From assembly GCF_025486315.1 (NCBI RefSeq), contig NZ_JAOOPY010000016.1, positions 1 through 64,000 of the forward strand: a stretch of DNA of 64,000 nt, in the 5' to 3' direction. Every line of letters begins with the position of its first letter. Positions within the stretch are counted from its first letter, which is position 1. The position numbers and the translations under genes are program-made. This document shows, piece after piece, positions 15,623-26,057 of this stretch. Source of the stretch: Variovorax sp. N23 (GTDB lineage: Bacteria > Pseudomonadota > Gammaproteobacteria > Burkholderiales > Burkholderiaceae_C). The notes under the pieces are model-generated. The model was given only the letters and a program-made list of their open reading frames with translations, did not search any database and was not told the origin of the DNA.

Positions 15623-17813
15623 AGCGTCCCTGTGTCCTCAGTTGCGCGACCGACAGGCCGGAGCCCGCCAGGATGCGGTCGCAGGCCTGGGCCACGCCCT
15701 CGGCCATCTGGCGGCCACCGCACACCATCACCTGGGCGCCCTGCACGATCGCCGCGCGCAGCCGCGGGGTGTCCGCAAGCAGCCGGTCCTGCACATAGGC
15801 CCGGTCGGTGGCGCGCGAGAAGGCGGTGGTCAGCGTGCGCAGCCGGCAATCGTCGACGAGGCCGTTCAGTTCGTCGCGGTAGAGAAAGCCGTCGTCGGCG
15901 CTGCGCGCACCGAAGTACAGGTGCATCGGGCGCCCGGTGCTGTTGTGACGGATGAAGCCGATCAGCGGGCCGATGCCGGTGCCCGCGCCGATCAGGATCA
16001 GCGGCTCGTCACCGGCGGCGGGGCGGAAGCTTTCGTGCGGTCGAACGAAGGCCTGGATCACCGCGCCGGGCGACAGGCCGGTGAGGTAGCTGGAGCACAG
16101 GCCGCCGGGTTGGCGACGCACGCAGAGCTCGGCCACGCCGTCCGACGCCGCGCTCACCAGGGAGTAGTAGCGCGGCGAAGCACTGCCCGGCGGCACCACG
16201 CCCAGCAGGTCGCCGGTCTCGAACGTCGGCAGCCGCGGCAGGCCGAGCCATTGGCGCCAGCCTGCCGTGGGCGACGGGGGCGCGAAGCGCAGGACCGCGG
16301 TCAGGGTGTCGGGATCGGCGCCGTAGTCGGTGCGCGAAACGAGTTCGAGCGCGGTCGTGGGCGGCAACAGCGGCGTGTAGCGGATGTCGAGCGTCACCCC
16401 GAGCGTCTCGCCGAGCCAGGTGCACCACTGGGTGAACTCCGGCTCCGACTGCCGGTCCACCGTCCCCTGGTCCCTCAACGCGTCGAACCCCTTGGCGGCG
16501 AGCGCGTCGTGGACCTGGCCCGCATACCCGCAGAAGTGGGAGAACTGGCGATCGCCGAAGCCGAGCACGGCGAATGCGGTGCCGGGCGCTGCGGGCAGCC
16601 GGGCGAGCTTGGTCAGGAATTGACGCGCACTCTCCGGGGCCTCGCCATCGCCGTAGGTCGCGGTCAGAACGAGCAGGCGGCGGATGCCATCGTGCAGAGG
16701 CGCGATGTCGTTCATCGGCGCGGCATGCACCCGCAAGCCCGCACGCGTCAGCGCCGCGTGCAGCGCCACGGCGAATCCCCAGGTCGTGCGGGTCTCGCTG
16801 CCGACCAGCAGCAAGGTGTCGGCGTCGCGTAGCGCGGCGTTGCCGGCCAAGCGAGGCAGGCTTTGGCGCCGACGCAGCCACAGCAGGAAGCCGGTCACCG
16901 CGAGCAGCGGCACCGCGAGCGACGAGGCGCCGAGCACCAGCCCCAGCCACCACAGCCCTTCGCCGGTATGCAGCATGCGCACGGTCGCGTGCAGGCGCTG
17001 CCACCCGTCGAGCTGCCGGTAGGCGAGCCAGCGGCCCGTGGCCGGATCGACGACGCCGGCGCCGTCCGTGGTCTCCAGGTCGATGACGTCGTTCGGGTCG
17101 TCCGGGCTCGCGAGCTTCAACTGCGCCAGCCGCGACACGTCCACCGATCGCAGGGCCTCCATCTGCGCGAGCGCCATCCGCGCCGTGGCGCTCGGGCGCA
17201 GGTCGAAGAACGGGTCCGCGTCGCCGCCTTCGGGGATCAGGCCGAAGGTCGCCAGCGACATGAGCAGCCCGGTCGTCGCCGACAACACGAGCCCGGCGAG
17301 CGCGGGGCGCGCGCCCTCGTTGTGCAGCCGCTGCAGCGTGTTGCCGCGCACGCGGCCCAGCAGCAGCTTCCACCCCCCCATGCGCCGCGCGAACAGCGTG
17401 AGGCCGGAGAAGACGATGAACAGCATGAAGGCGGCGGCAACACCCGTCGCGACGCGGCCGGGGTCGTCGAGCAGGAGCTTGCGATGCAGGTTCTTCAGCC
17501 AGCGCTGCGTGGCCGACGGCCGATAGTCCGCGACCGCGTCCCCGCTGGCGGGGTCGATGACCGAGGCGCGCTGCTCGCCGCCCACCGTGTGGTACGCCAC
17601 GATCGTGCCCGAGGGCTGGCGCACCAGGGTCTCCACGCCGGGCAGGCGCGCGCTCACGCGGCCGGCGAGCGTGGCCACGTCGACCCCGCTCGCGCCGGCC
17701 GCACCCGCGCGCTCCAGCGCAGGAAACACCGACAGCACCGAGCCCGTCAGCGCGACGAGCACCAGCAACAGCGACGCGATCAGTGCCGGGATCGAATGGA
17801 GCGTCCTCAGCAT
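15603..17813 (-). CDS. PepSY-TM / flavodoxin / ferredoxin-reductase fusion
   Basis: A 736-residue fusion. Residues 1-320 are a PepSY-associated membrane domain with four predicted spans (near 10-30, 135-155, 185-205 and 285-310) and periplasmic loops. Near 340-480 is a flavodoxin-like FMN domain with LLVGSETRTTWGFA and LTATYGDGEAPESA. The C-terminus is an FAD/NAD(P)H reductase with PRYYSLVSA, GAGTGIGPLIGFIRH and VMVCGGRQMAEGV. It probably moves electrons from cytosolic NAD(P)H through FAD, FMN and perhaps haem to the periplasm. Such proteins are often misnamed sulfite reductase flavoprotein. It lies 19 bases after the DUF2271 gene and overlaps apbE. Confidence 0.9.
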   Translation of the reverse strand: MLRTLHSIPALIASLLLVLVALTGSVLSVFPALERAGAAGASGVDVATLAGRVSARLPGVETLVRQPSGTIVAYHTVGGEQRASVIDPASGDAVADYRPSATQRWLKNLHRKLLLDDPGRVATGVAAAFMLFIVFSGLTLFARRMGGWKLLLGRVRGNTLQRLHNEGARPALAGLVLSATTGLLMSLATFGLIPEGGDADPFFDLRPSATARMALAQMEALRSVDVSRLAQLKLASPDDPNDVIDLETTDGAGVVDPATGRWLAYRQLDGWQRLHATVRMLHTGEGLWWLGLVLGASSLAVPLLAVTGFLLWLRRRQSLPRLAGNAALRDADTLLLVGSETRTTWGFAVALHAALTRAGLRVHAAPMNDIAPLHDGIRRLLVLTATYGDGEAPESARQFLTKLARLPAAPGTAFAVLGFGDRQFSHFCGYAGQVHDALAAKGFDALRDQGTVDRQSEPEFTQWCTWLGETLGVTLDIRYTPLLPPTTALELVSRTDYGADPDTLTAVLRFAPPSPTAGWRQWLGLPRLPTFETGDLLGVVPPGSASPRYYSLVSAASDGVAELCVRRQPGGLCSSYLTGLSPGAVIQAFVRPHESFRPAAGDEPLILIGAGTGIGPLIGFIRHNSTGRPMHLYFGARSADDGFLYRDELNGLVDDCRLRTLTTAFSRATDRAYVQDRLLADTPRLRAAIVQGAQVMVCGGRQMAEGVAQACDRILAGSGLSVAQLRTQGRYVEDVY

Positions 17814-17832
17814 CGGCCTCCCTGCCTCCCCG

Positions 17833-18300
17833 TCAGAGGGTGTAGCGGAACGACTTGACGTAGCCGCGTCCGGCGGCCGGCTTGCCCGTGCCCGTCTTGG
17901 TGAGCGGGACGACGACTTCCGAGGGGTTCTCCTTCATCTTCTCCACCGCGGTGTCGACATGGATCTCGTAGCCGGCATCGAGCAGCGTGTCGGCCAGATC
18001 GACGGTCACGCGCAGGGTCTTGCCCGCGCCGACACTCGCGCCGCTGATGCCATCCACCTTCACCTTGCCGCCGGTGGCACGGTACCAGTCACCCAGGTGG
18101 CGCCAGTACTTCGCCTTGGTCCCCGCGAGCCACAGCGTGCTCTGGTAGCGGCCGTTGCGGTCGGTGAGGTAGATCGCCACGTAGGCGCCATCGCCGCCGT
18201 AGTCGGTCAGTTGAGTCTCGAACGTGACCGGACGCGCCGAGGCGATCGAGGGTGCGGCGAGTGCGCCTGCGACCGCCGCAGCGGTCCATGCATGCTTCAT
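17833..18300 (-). CDS. Exported DUF2271 protein with a flavinylation-like motif
   Basis: A 155-residue protein with a Sec signal (MKHAWTAAAVAGALAAPSIA, cleavage near SARP) and a DUF2271 beta-sandwich: FETQLTDYGGDGAYVAIYLT near residue 27 and LWLAGTKAKYWRHLGDWYRA near 56. DGISGAS at 83-89 matches the D-x-x-(S/T)-G-A-(S/T) flavinylation pattern. Ser89 would carry FMN where most targets have Thr. It is encoded between a PepSY protein and the membrane reductase, with ApbE downstream, so it is the likely periplasmic electron acceptor. The start at 18300 leaves a proper signal peptide; upstream extensions do not. Confidence 0.85.
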   Translation of the reverse strand: MKHAWTAAAVAGALAAPSIASARPVTFETQLTDYGGDGAYVAIYLTDRNGRYQSTLWLAGTKAKYWRHLGDWYRATGGKVKVDGISGASVGAGKTLRVTVDLADTLLDAGYEIHVDTAVEKMKENPSEVVVPLTKTGTGKPAAGRGYVKSFRYTL

Positions 18301-18316
18301 GGGAGGTCTCCTGGTG

Positions 18317-18348
18317 GGGGGAATAGGGGAATGGGGGAATGGGGGAAT
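18317..18348. repeat. Octamer tandem repeat (GGGGGAAT)x4
   Basis: Four copies of the 8-mer GGGGGAAT (second copy AGGGGAAT) lie in the 53-base gap between the PepSY and DUF2271 genes, just upstream of the DUF2271 ribosome site (GGAGACCTCCC on the minus strand). It is the only short tandem repeat noted in the window. Copy-number change could alter spacing of DUF2271 translation. Confidence 0.8.
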
Positions 18349-18353
18349 GGCGG

Positions 18354-18656
18354 TCAGTCCCGGCCGCGCGTGCGCTCGTGCTCGTCGCGCCTCATGCGCA
18401 GGACCTTGAGCGTCGCCGGGTCGAGCTTGACCTTGAAGCGGCGGCCATCGACGTCGCGGCCCTTGATCTCGTAGCAGCCATCGTCGATCTTGAGCTTGTC
18501 GATCTGCCAGCCGTTGCGGTCGGCCAGCGCGCGCACGGCGCTGCGCGGTTGCCACGTCTCGGGCGGCGCGTCGCAGTCGTCCTCGGCCCACACCGGCTGA
18601 ACGGCGAGAACCAGCATCGCGAGTGCGATGCGCCGGATCGCGAGCAGATGCTTCAT
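18354..18656 (-). CDS. Small exported PepSY-domain protein
   Basis: A 100-residue protein with a Sec signal peptide (MKHLLAIRRIALAMLVLAV, cleavage near VWA). The short PepSY-like domain runs through WQIDKLKIDDGCYEIKGRDV and RRFKVKLDPATLKVLRMRRD. A pair of cysteines (near residues 28 and 60) may form a disulfide. It is the first gene of the flavin electron-transfer operon and probably serves as a periplasmic assembly or binding partner. The gap to the DUF2271 gene contains the octamer repeat. Confidence 0.8.
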   Translation of the reverse strand: MKHLLAIRRIALAMLVLAVQPVWAEDDCDAPPETWQPRSAVRALADRNGWQIDKLKIDDGCYEIKGRDVDGRRFKVKLDPATLKVLRMRRDEHERTRGRD

Positions 18657-18720
18657 CGGTCGTCAGCCTCCCAGTGGGTCAAGTCAGACTCGAGATTACC
18701 CCCAAAGCGACAAGGCGGTC

Positions 18721-18734
18721 TTGCGCTGGATCAA
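18721..18734. promoter_or_regulatory. FNR/Anr-like site in the divergent promoter region
   Basis: TTGCGCTGGATCAA fits TTGAT-N4-ATCAA at 8 of 10 half-site bases. It lies between the PepSY operon (starts 18656, minus) and the P-type ATPase (starts 18859, plus), so it could control either under low oxygen. No strong -10 was identified. Confidence 0.4.
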
Positions 18735-18858
18735 GCACCTTGCAAGCGGCATCGGCGTTCATGGACACTCGATCCATCCTTTTTCGTCCATTGATGGGCA
18801 TCAAGGTGCAGAAGGAAGATGCCGCGACACTGACCGAGACGATATCAAGGCCGACCCG

Positions 18859-21438
18859 ATGGACGAAGCAAGCCGACCCAGCATGGACGACACCGGCGGC
18901 TTGCCCCCCGCAGAGGCACGGCAGCGCCTCGCGCGAGACGGTCCGAACGAGCTCCCGGTCTCGCGCCCCCGCGGCGTGCTACGGCTGGTCGGCGACGTGG
19001 TGACCGAGCCGATGTTCCTGCTCCTGGTGGCCTGCGGCGCCCTGTACATGGTGCTGGGCGACTGGCAAGAGGCGCTGATGCTGCTGGGGTTCGTGTTCGT
19101 GGTGATGGGCATCACCTTCGTGCAGCAGCGCCGAACCGAGCGCTCGCTGGAGGCCCTGCGCGACCTGTCCAGTCCGCTGGCGCTGGTGCTGCGCGGTGGT
19201 GAGCCCCGGAAGATTGCCGCCCGGGAACTGGTGTGTGGCGACACCGTTCTGCTGGCCGAGGGCGACCGCGTGCCTGCCGACCTGGAACTCACCCAGACCC
19301 GGAATCTGTCCCTGGACGGATCCCTGCTGACCGGTGAATCCGTGCCGGTGCAGAAGCAGGCGGACGGCGAGGTGGCGGTGCAGGCGTTCGCCGGCACGCT
19401 GGTGACCCAGGGCAGTGGGCGAGGCCGCGTGGTGGCCACGGGGGTGCGCAGTGCGCTGGGCCGAATCGGACAGTCGCTGCAGGGCATCGCCAGCGACACC
19501 ACGCCGATCCAGCGCGAGACGAACCGCGTCGTCAAGACGGTGGCCGTGGTCGGGCTGTCGCTCGCCACGACGCTGGCCGTGGCCTACGGACTCTTGCGCG
19601 ACGACTGGCTCGGCGGGCTGCTGGCCGGACTGACCCTGGCCATGGCCATCCTCCCGGAGGAACTGCCGGTCATCCTGACCCTGTTCCTGGGCCTGGGCGC
19701 GTGGCGCCTGTCGCGCCAGAAGGTATTGGCCCGCAGCATTCCCGCCGTGGAGATGCTGGGGGCCACGACCGTGCTGTGTGTCGACAAGACCGGCACGCTG
19801 ACGGCCAATTGCATGGCGGTCCGGCGGCTCGCTTCGGGCAGCGCGCTCTATGACAGCCTGGAAGCTGGCGAAGCGCCCCTGGCCGAGGAGCTCCACGGCG
19901 TGCTCGAATACGCCGTGCTGGCCAGCCACCGCCGCGCCTTCGACCCGATGGAGTCCGCCATCGTCCGGACGGGGGCACGCCTTCTGGCCGACACCGAGCA
20001 CCTGCACGCCGACTGGACACTGGTCGAAGACTACCCCCTGTCGCCCGCCATGCTGGCGATGTCGCGCGTCTGGCGCTCCCCTGATCTGCGCGACTACATG
20101 ATCGCCGCCAAGGGCGCGCCCGAAGCCATCGTCGATCTCTGCCATCTGCCGGCCGAACAGCGCGAACACATTGCCAGGCAGGTGGCGACCATGGCGGGTG
20201 ACGGCCTGCGCGTGCTGGGCGTGGCCAGCGCCGTGTTTGCGGCCTCGCCCTTGCCCGAGAACCAGCACGACTTCGACTTCGTCCTCATGGGCCTGGTCGG
20301 GCTGGAAGACCCGCTTCGTCCCGACGTACCCAACGCCATTGCCGCCTGCCAGGCCGCAGGCATCCGCGTCGTGATGATGACCGGCGACCACCCGGTCACC
20401 GCCCTGGCCATTGCGCGCCAGGCCGGCCTCTTCACCGATGCCCCCGCCATGACCGGGCAGGAACTGGCCGAACTCGCCGACGATGTCCTGCAGGACCGCC
20501 TGGACACCACCCAGGTGTTCTGCCGCGTGCAACCCGAGCAGAAGCTGCGCCTCGTGCAGGCCTTTCGCGCGCGCGGCGACGTGGTGGCCATGACCGGCGA
20601 CGGTGTGAACGACGCGCCCGCCCTCAAGGCCGCGCACATCGGCGTGGCCATGGGCGCGCGCGGCACCGAAGTGGCCCGCCAGGCGGCCGACCTGGTGCTG
20701 CTGAACGACGACTTCGCCTCCATCGTCACGGCGGTGCGCTACGGCCGCCGCGTGTTCGCCAACCTGCGCAAGGCCATCGTGTTCGTGGTGGGCGTGCACG
20801 TGCCCATCGTCGGCCTCTCGCTGGTGCCGGTCCTGATGGGCTGGCCGATGCTGCTGATGCCTGTGCACATCCTGTTCCTGCAACTCATCATCGATCCGGC
20901 CTGCTCGGTGGTGTTCGAGGCAGAAGCTCTGGAAGCGGATGCCATGACGGTGCCGCCGCGCCGCGCCGATGCGCATCTGTTCGACCGCATCGTCCTGGCC
21001 CGCGGCCTGTGGCAGGGCTGCGGACTGCTGGGGTTGTTGCTGGGCGTGTACGCCGGCGTGCGGGCCATGGCGCACTCGGACGAGGTGGCGCGCGCCATGG
21101 TGTTTACCGTGCTCGTCCTGTGCAACCTCGGTCTGATCTACGCCAACCGGTCGTGGACCGCGGCGTCCTGGCGCCGGGCCGCGGCGCGCAACCGCTACTT
21201 CGGCTGGATCAGCATGGCCACCCTGGTGCTTCTCGCCTGCGCGCTCGGCGTGGCGCCCGTGCGCCGACTGTTCGCGTTCGACCTGCCCCCACCGGGGATG
21301 CTGGCGGCGGCCGTGGGGCTGGCCCTGCTGGGCTTGCTATGGTTCGAGGGCGTGAAGCGGGCACTGGACCGCAGCCCGCCCCATTCCACCGACCGGTCGC
21401 ATCGCGACACGGCCAATGGCGGGCCGCCCGCGCATTGA
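18859..21438 (+). CDS. Cation-transporting P-type ATPase (Ca2+-ATPase-like)
   Basis: An 859-residue P-type ATPase of the P2 (Ca2+/Na+) class. The N-terminal cation-ATPase motif runs LPPAEARQRLARDGPNELP, with TGES near residue 158, PEELP near 266 (PEGLP in SERCA), phosphorylated Asp309 in DKTGTL, and the hinge GDGVNDAPALK near 581. The C-terminal half holds membrane spans, including LIIDPACSVVFEAEALEADA, where most relatives have DGxPA. No metal-binding CxxC is seen, arguing against a copper or zinc pump. The start at 18859 (MDEASRP) is preferred to the upstream frame. Substrate specificity is uncertain: Ca2+ by analogy, possibly Na+ or another ion. Confidence 0.9.
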   Translation: MDEASRPSMDDTGGLPPAEARQRLARDGPNELPVSRPRGVLRLVGDVVTEPMFLLLVACGALYMVLGDWQEALMLLGFVFVVMGITFVQQRRTERSLEALRDLSSPLALVLRGGEPRKIAARELVCGDTVLLAEGDRVPADLELTQTRNLSLDGSLLTGESVPVQKQADGEVAVQAFAGTLVTQGSGRGRVVATGVRSALGRIGQSLQGIASDTTPIQRETNRVVKTVAVVGLSLATTLAVAYGLLRDDWLGGLLAGLTLAMAILPEELPVILTLFLGLGAWRLSRQKVLARSIPAVEMLGATTVLCVDKTGTLTANCMAVRRLASGSALYDSLEAGEAPLAEELHGVLEYAVLASHRRAFDPMESAIVRTGARLLADTEHLHADWTLVEDYPLSPAMLAMSRVWRSPDLRDYMIAAKGAPEAIVDLCHLPAEQREHIARQVATMAGDGLRVLGVASAVFAASPLPENQHDFDFVLMGLVGLEDPLRPDVPNAIAACQAAGIRVVMMTGDHPVTALAIARQAGLFTDAPAMTGQELAELADDVLQDRLDTTQVFCRVQPEQKLRLVQAFRARGDVVAMTGDGVNDAPALKAAHIGVAMGARGTEVARQAADLVLLNDDFASIVTAVRYGRRVFANLRKAIVFVVGVHVPIVGLSLVPVLMGWPMLLMPVHILFLQLIIDPACSVVFEAEALEADAMTVPPRRADAHLFDRIVLARGLWQGCGLLGLLLGVYAGVRAMAHSDEVARAMVFTVLVLCNLGLIYANRSWTAASWRRAAARNRYFGWISMATLVLLACALGVAPVRRLFAFDLPPPGMLAAAVGLALLGLLWFEGVKRALDRSPPHSTDRSHRDTANGGPPAH

Positions 21439-21470
21439 AGGCGCCATCGAACCCGGCAGCCGCCGTGCGC

Positions 21471-23873
<2,403 letters not shown>

Positions 23874-24018
23874 CGGGTGACTATCGGGGTCGGTGCGTGA
23901 GGCCTGGGAGGCGGGCCATGGCCTTCGGGCCTGCGGAGGGCAACCCGCGATTGTAGGCGGCCGGGTCGCTTCTGTCGCCCCTGACCGGAGTGTCCCGCGC
24001 TGCGGCAGGGCTTGATTT

Positions 24019-24035
24019 AGTTGACTAAGTCAACT
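24019..24035. promoter_or_regulatory. Palindrome upstream of MarR-GNAT gene, likely operator
   Basis: AGTTGAC-TAA-GTCAACT is a 7-bp perfect inverted repeat with a 3-base centre. It ends 21 bases before the ATG at 24057. MarR regulators typically bind such 15-20-base dyads over their own promoters, so autorepression is likely. Confidence 0.7.
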
Positions 24036-24056
24036 TGTTGGCGCCAGAATACGACG

Positions 24057-24998
24057 ATGTCCGTCGCCGCCCTCCCCGATCCCGTCACGCCCGAAGCCGT
24101 CAAGGCGGTACGCCGCTTCAACCGTTTCTTCACCCGCCGCATCGGCGTGCTGGAGCCCTACCTGGGCAGCGAACTCTCGCTGACCGACGTGCGCGTGCTG
24201 TACGAACTGGCCCACCGACCGGGCATCGTGGCGCGCGACCTGATGCATGACCTGGGGCTCGACGCCGGCTACCTCAGCCGCATCCTCAAGCGCTTCGAGG
24301 CCGCCGGCTGGCTGACACGCGCGCCCAGCCCGGGCGACGGCCGGCAGAGCCTGCTGACGCTCACCGAAGCCGGCCACGCCTTCTTCGCGCCGCTGCAGCA
24401 GAAGTCGCGCGACGAGGCCGCCACCTTGCTGCAGCCGCTGAATGCCGCGCACCGCGCGCAGCTCGTCGATGCGATGGCGCGCGTCGAGGCGTTGCTGGAA
24501 GGCGCTGCGTCATCGCGCCGCGACATCGTGCTGCGCGACCCGGTGCCGGGCGACATCGGCTGGGTGGTGCAGCAGCACGCCGAGGTCTACTGGCGCGAGT
24601 ACGGCTGGACCAGCGACTTCGAGGCCCTGGTCGCCGGCATCGCGGCAGATTTCATCCGCAAATTCCAGCCCGCGTGGGAGAAGTGCTGGATCGCCGAACT
24701 CGACGGCGAGCGGGTCGGTGCGGTCTTCGTGGTGCGCAAGTCGGCCACCACGGCGCAGCTGCGGATGCTCATCCTCGCGCCCCAGGCACGCGGCCTGGGC
24801 CTCGGTGCGCGGTTGACCGACGAATGCATCGCCTTCGCGCGCGCCAAGGGCTATCGCAAGATCGCGTTGTGGACCAACAGCTGCCTGACGGCCGCGCGCG
24901 CGATCTACGCGAAGCGCGGCTTCCGGCTCGTCAAGTCGGAGCCCTACGAGGGATTCGGCCAGCAGCTCGTCGGCGAGACCTGGGAACTCAAGCTATAG
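24057..24998 (+). CDS. MarR transcription factor fused to a GNAT acetyltransferase
   Basis: A 313-residue fusion. Residues 1-145 form a winged-helix MarR domain, with the recognition segment DAGYLSRILKRFEAAGWLT near residue 75 and the wing TRAPSPGDGRQSLL. Residues 150-313 are a GNAT domain: RDIVLRDPVPGDIGWVVQQH, the acetyl-CoA loop LAPQARGLGLGARLTDEC and a C-terminal RGFRLVKSEPYEGFGQQLVG. Such fusions are known in bacteria, where the sensor domain probably binds an acyl-CoA-related or small ligand. The start at 24057 excludes 12 residues covering the operator. A 17-base palindrome upstream suggests autoregulation. No neighbouring target gene is obvious. Confidence 0.9.
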   Translation: MSVAALPDPVTPEAVKAVRRFNRFFTRRIGVLEPYLGSELSLTDVRVLYELAHRPGIVARDLMHDLGLDAGYLSRILKRFEAAGWLTRAPSPGDGRQSLLTLTEAGHAFFAPLQQKSRDEAATLLQPLNAAHRAQLVDAMARVEALLEGAASSRRDIVLRDPVPGDIGWVVQQHAEVYWREYGWTSDFEALVAGIAADFIRKFQPAWEKCWIAELDGERVGAVFVVRKSATTAQLRMLILAPQARGLGLGARLTDECIAFARAKGYRKIALWTNSCLTAARAIYAKRGFRLVKSEPYEGFGQQLVGETWELKL

Positions 24999-25047
24999 CA
25001 GCGCAGCGGCGCACGCCGCGGAAGGCGTGAGGAACACGAGCGCCGTC

Positions 25048-26025
25048 TCAATCGGCAGTGATCTTGCGTTCGCGCACGATGGCGCCCCACTTGGCATCTT
25101 CCTTCCGCATGAAGGCCGTCAGCTCCGCGCGCGTGGTGGGCTGCGGCGTCAGGCCGTGCTTGTTCAGCGCCTCCTTGACGCCCGGGTCGTTCAGCACCTT
25201 GACGATCTCCAGATTCCAGCGGTCCAGGATCGGCGCCGGTGTCTTGGCGGGCGCGACGAAGGCGTACCAGTTCAGCGCCTCGAACCCCGGATAGCCCGAT
25301 TCGGCCACGGTGGGGACGTTGGGCATGTAGGCCGGCCGCGTCGGTCCGGTCGTGGCCAGCGGGATCAGCCTGCCCGCTTCCACCTGCGGCAGTGCCGTTG
25401 GAGGCGCCGAGAAGTACGACGCCACGCGTTCGCCGATCAGGTCCTGCATGGCCGGTGCGCCGCCCTTGTACGGCACGTGCACCATGTCGATGCCGGCGCG
25501 CTGGTTGAACAGTTCGCCGGCCAGATGGGAGGCCGATCCGGCACCGGTGGACGCGAAGTCCACGCCACCCGGCTTGGTCTTCGCCAGCGCGACGAATTCG
25601 CCCAGCGTCTTCACGCCCAGGCCCTTGTGGACCACGAGCACGTTCGGGAAGTTGACGCCGCCCGACACCGGGGCGAGGTCCTTGAACGGGTCGTAGCGCA
25701 GCTTCATGACATGCGGCGCGATGGTCAGCGGCCCGATCGAGCCGAACAGAAGCATCGTGCCGTCCGACGGCCCGCCGGCCACCAGCTGGTGGGCGATGTT
25801 GCCGCCGGCGCCGGCCTTGTTGTCGACCAGCACGCTCTGGCCGATGTCCTCGCCCAGCTTCTTCGCGATCAGGCGCGCCGCCGCGTCGGCCGCACCGCCC
25901 GCCGCGAAGCCCACGACCAGGGTGACCGGCTTCTTCGGGGGAAAGTCCTGCGCATGGCCTGTAGCGGCCAGCAGCAGGAAGGACGCCATCAGGGTCGTGG
26001 CACGCAGCCGTTGTCTCTTGTTCAT
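25048..26025 (-). CDS. Bug-type solute receptor of the tcu cluster
   Basis: A 325-residue tripartite tricarboxylate transporter receptor. It has a signal peptide ending ATGHAQDFP, then KKPVTLVVGFAAGGAADAAA, the Bug signature, with the acid-binding GTMLLFGSIGPLTIAP segment near residue 95. It follows tcuB by 32 bases, so it is the uptake component for tricarballylate or citrate here, replacing the MFS importer TcuC of enterics. No TctA/TctB permease is encoded in this window, so the membrane partner must lie elsewhere. The start at 26025 gives a clean signal peptide; longer frames run through tcuB. Confidence 0.85.
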   Translation of the reverse strand: MNKRQRLRATTLMASFLLLAATGHAQDFPPKKPVTLVVGFAAGGAADAAARLIAKKLGEDIGQSVLVDNKAGAGGNIAHQLVAGGPSDGTMLLFGSIGPLTIAPHVMKLRYDPFKDLAPVSGGVNFPNVLVVHKGLGVKTLGEFVALAKTKPGGVDFASTGAGSASHLAGELFNQRAGIDMVHVPYKGGAPAMQDLIGERVASYFSAPPTALPQVEAGRLIPLATTGPTRPAYMPNVPTVAESGYPGFEALNWYAFVAPAKTPAPILDRWNLEIVKVLNDPGVKEALNKHGLTPQPTTRAELTAFMRKEDAKWGAIVRERKITAD

Positions 26026-26057
26026 CGTGGTTTCCTTGGGGGGGGGAGGGGACGTCT

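Noticed and set aside
18317-18348. CRISPR or phase-variable coding repeat
   Set aside because: The repeat unit is only 8 bases, non-coding and has no spacers.
24021-24056. Upstream start for the MarR-GNAT gene (12 extra residues)
   Set aside because: It would begin inside the palindrome operator, and the added residues do not resemble a MarR N-terminus.
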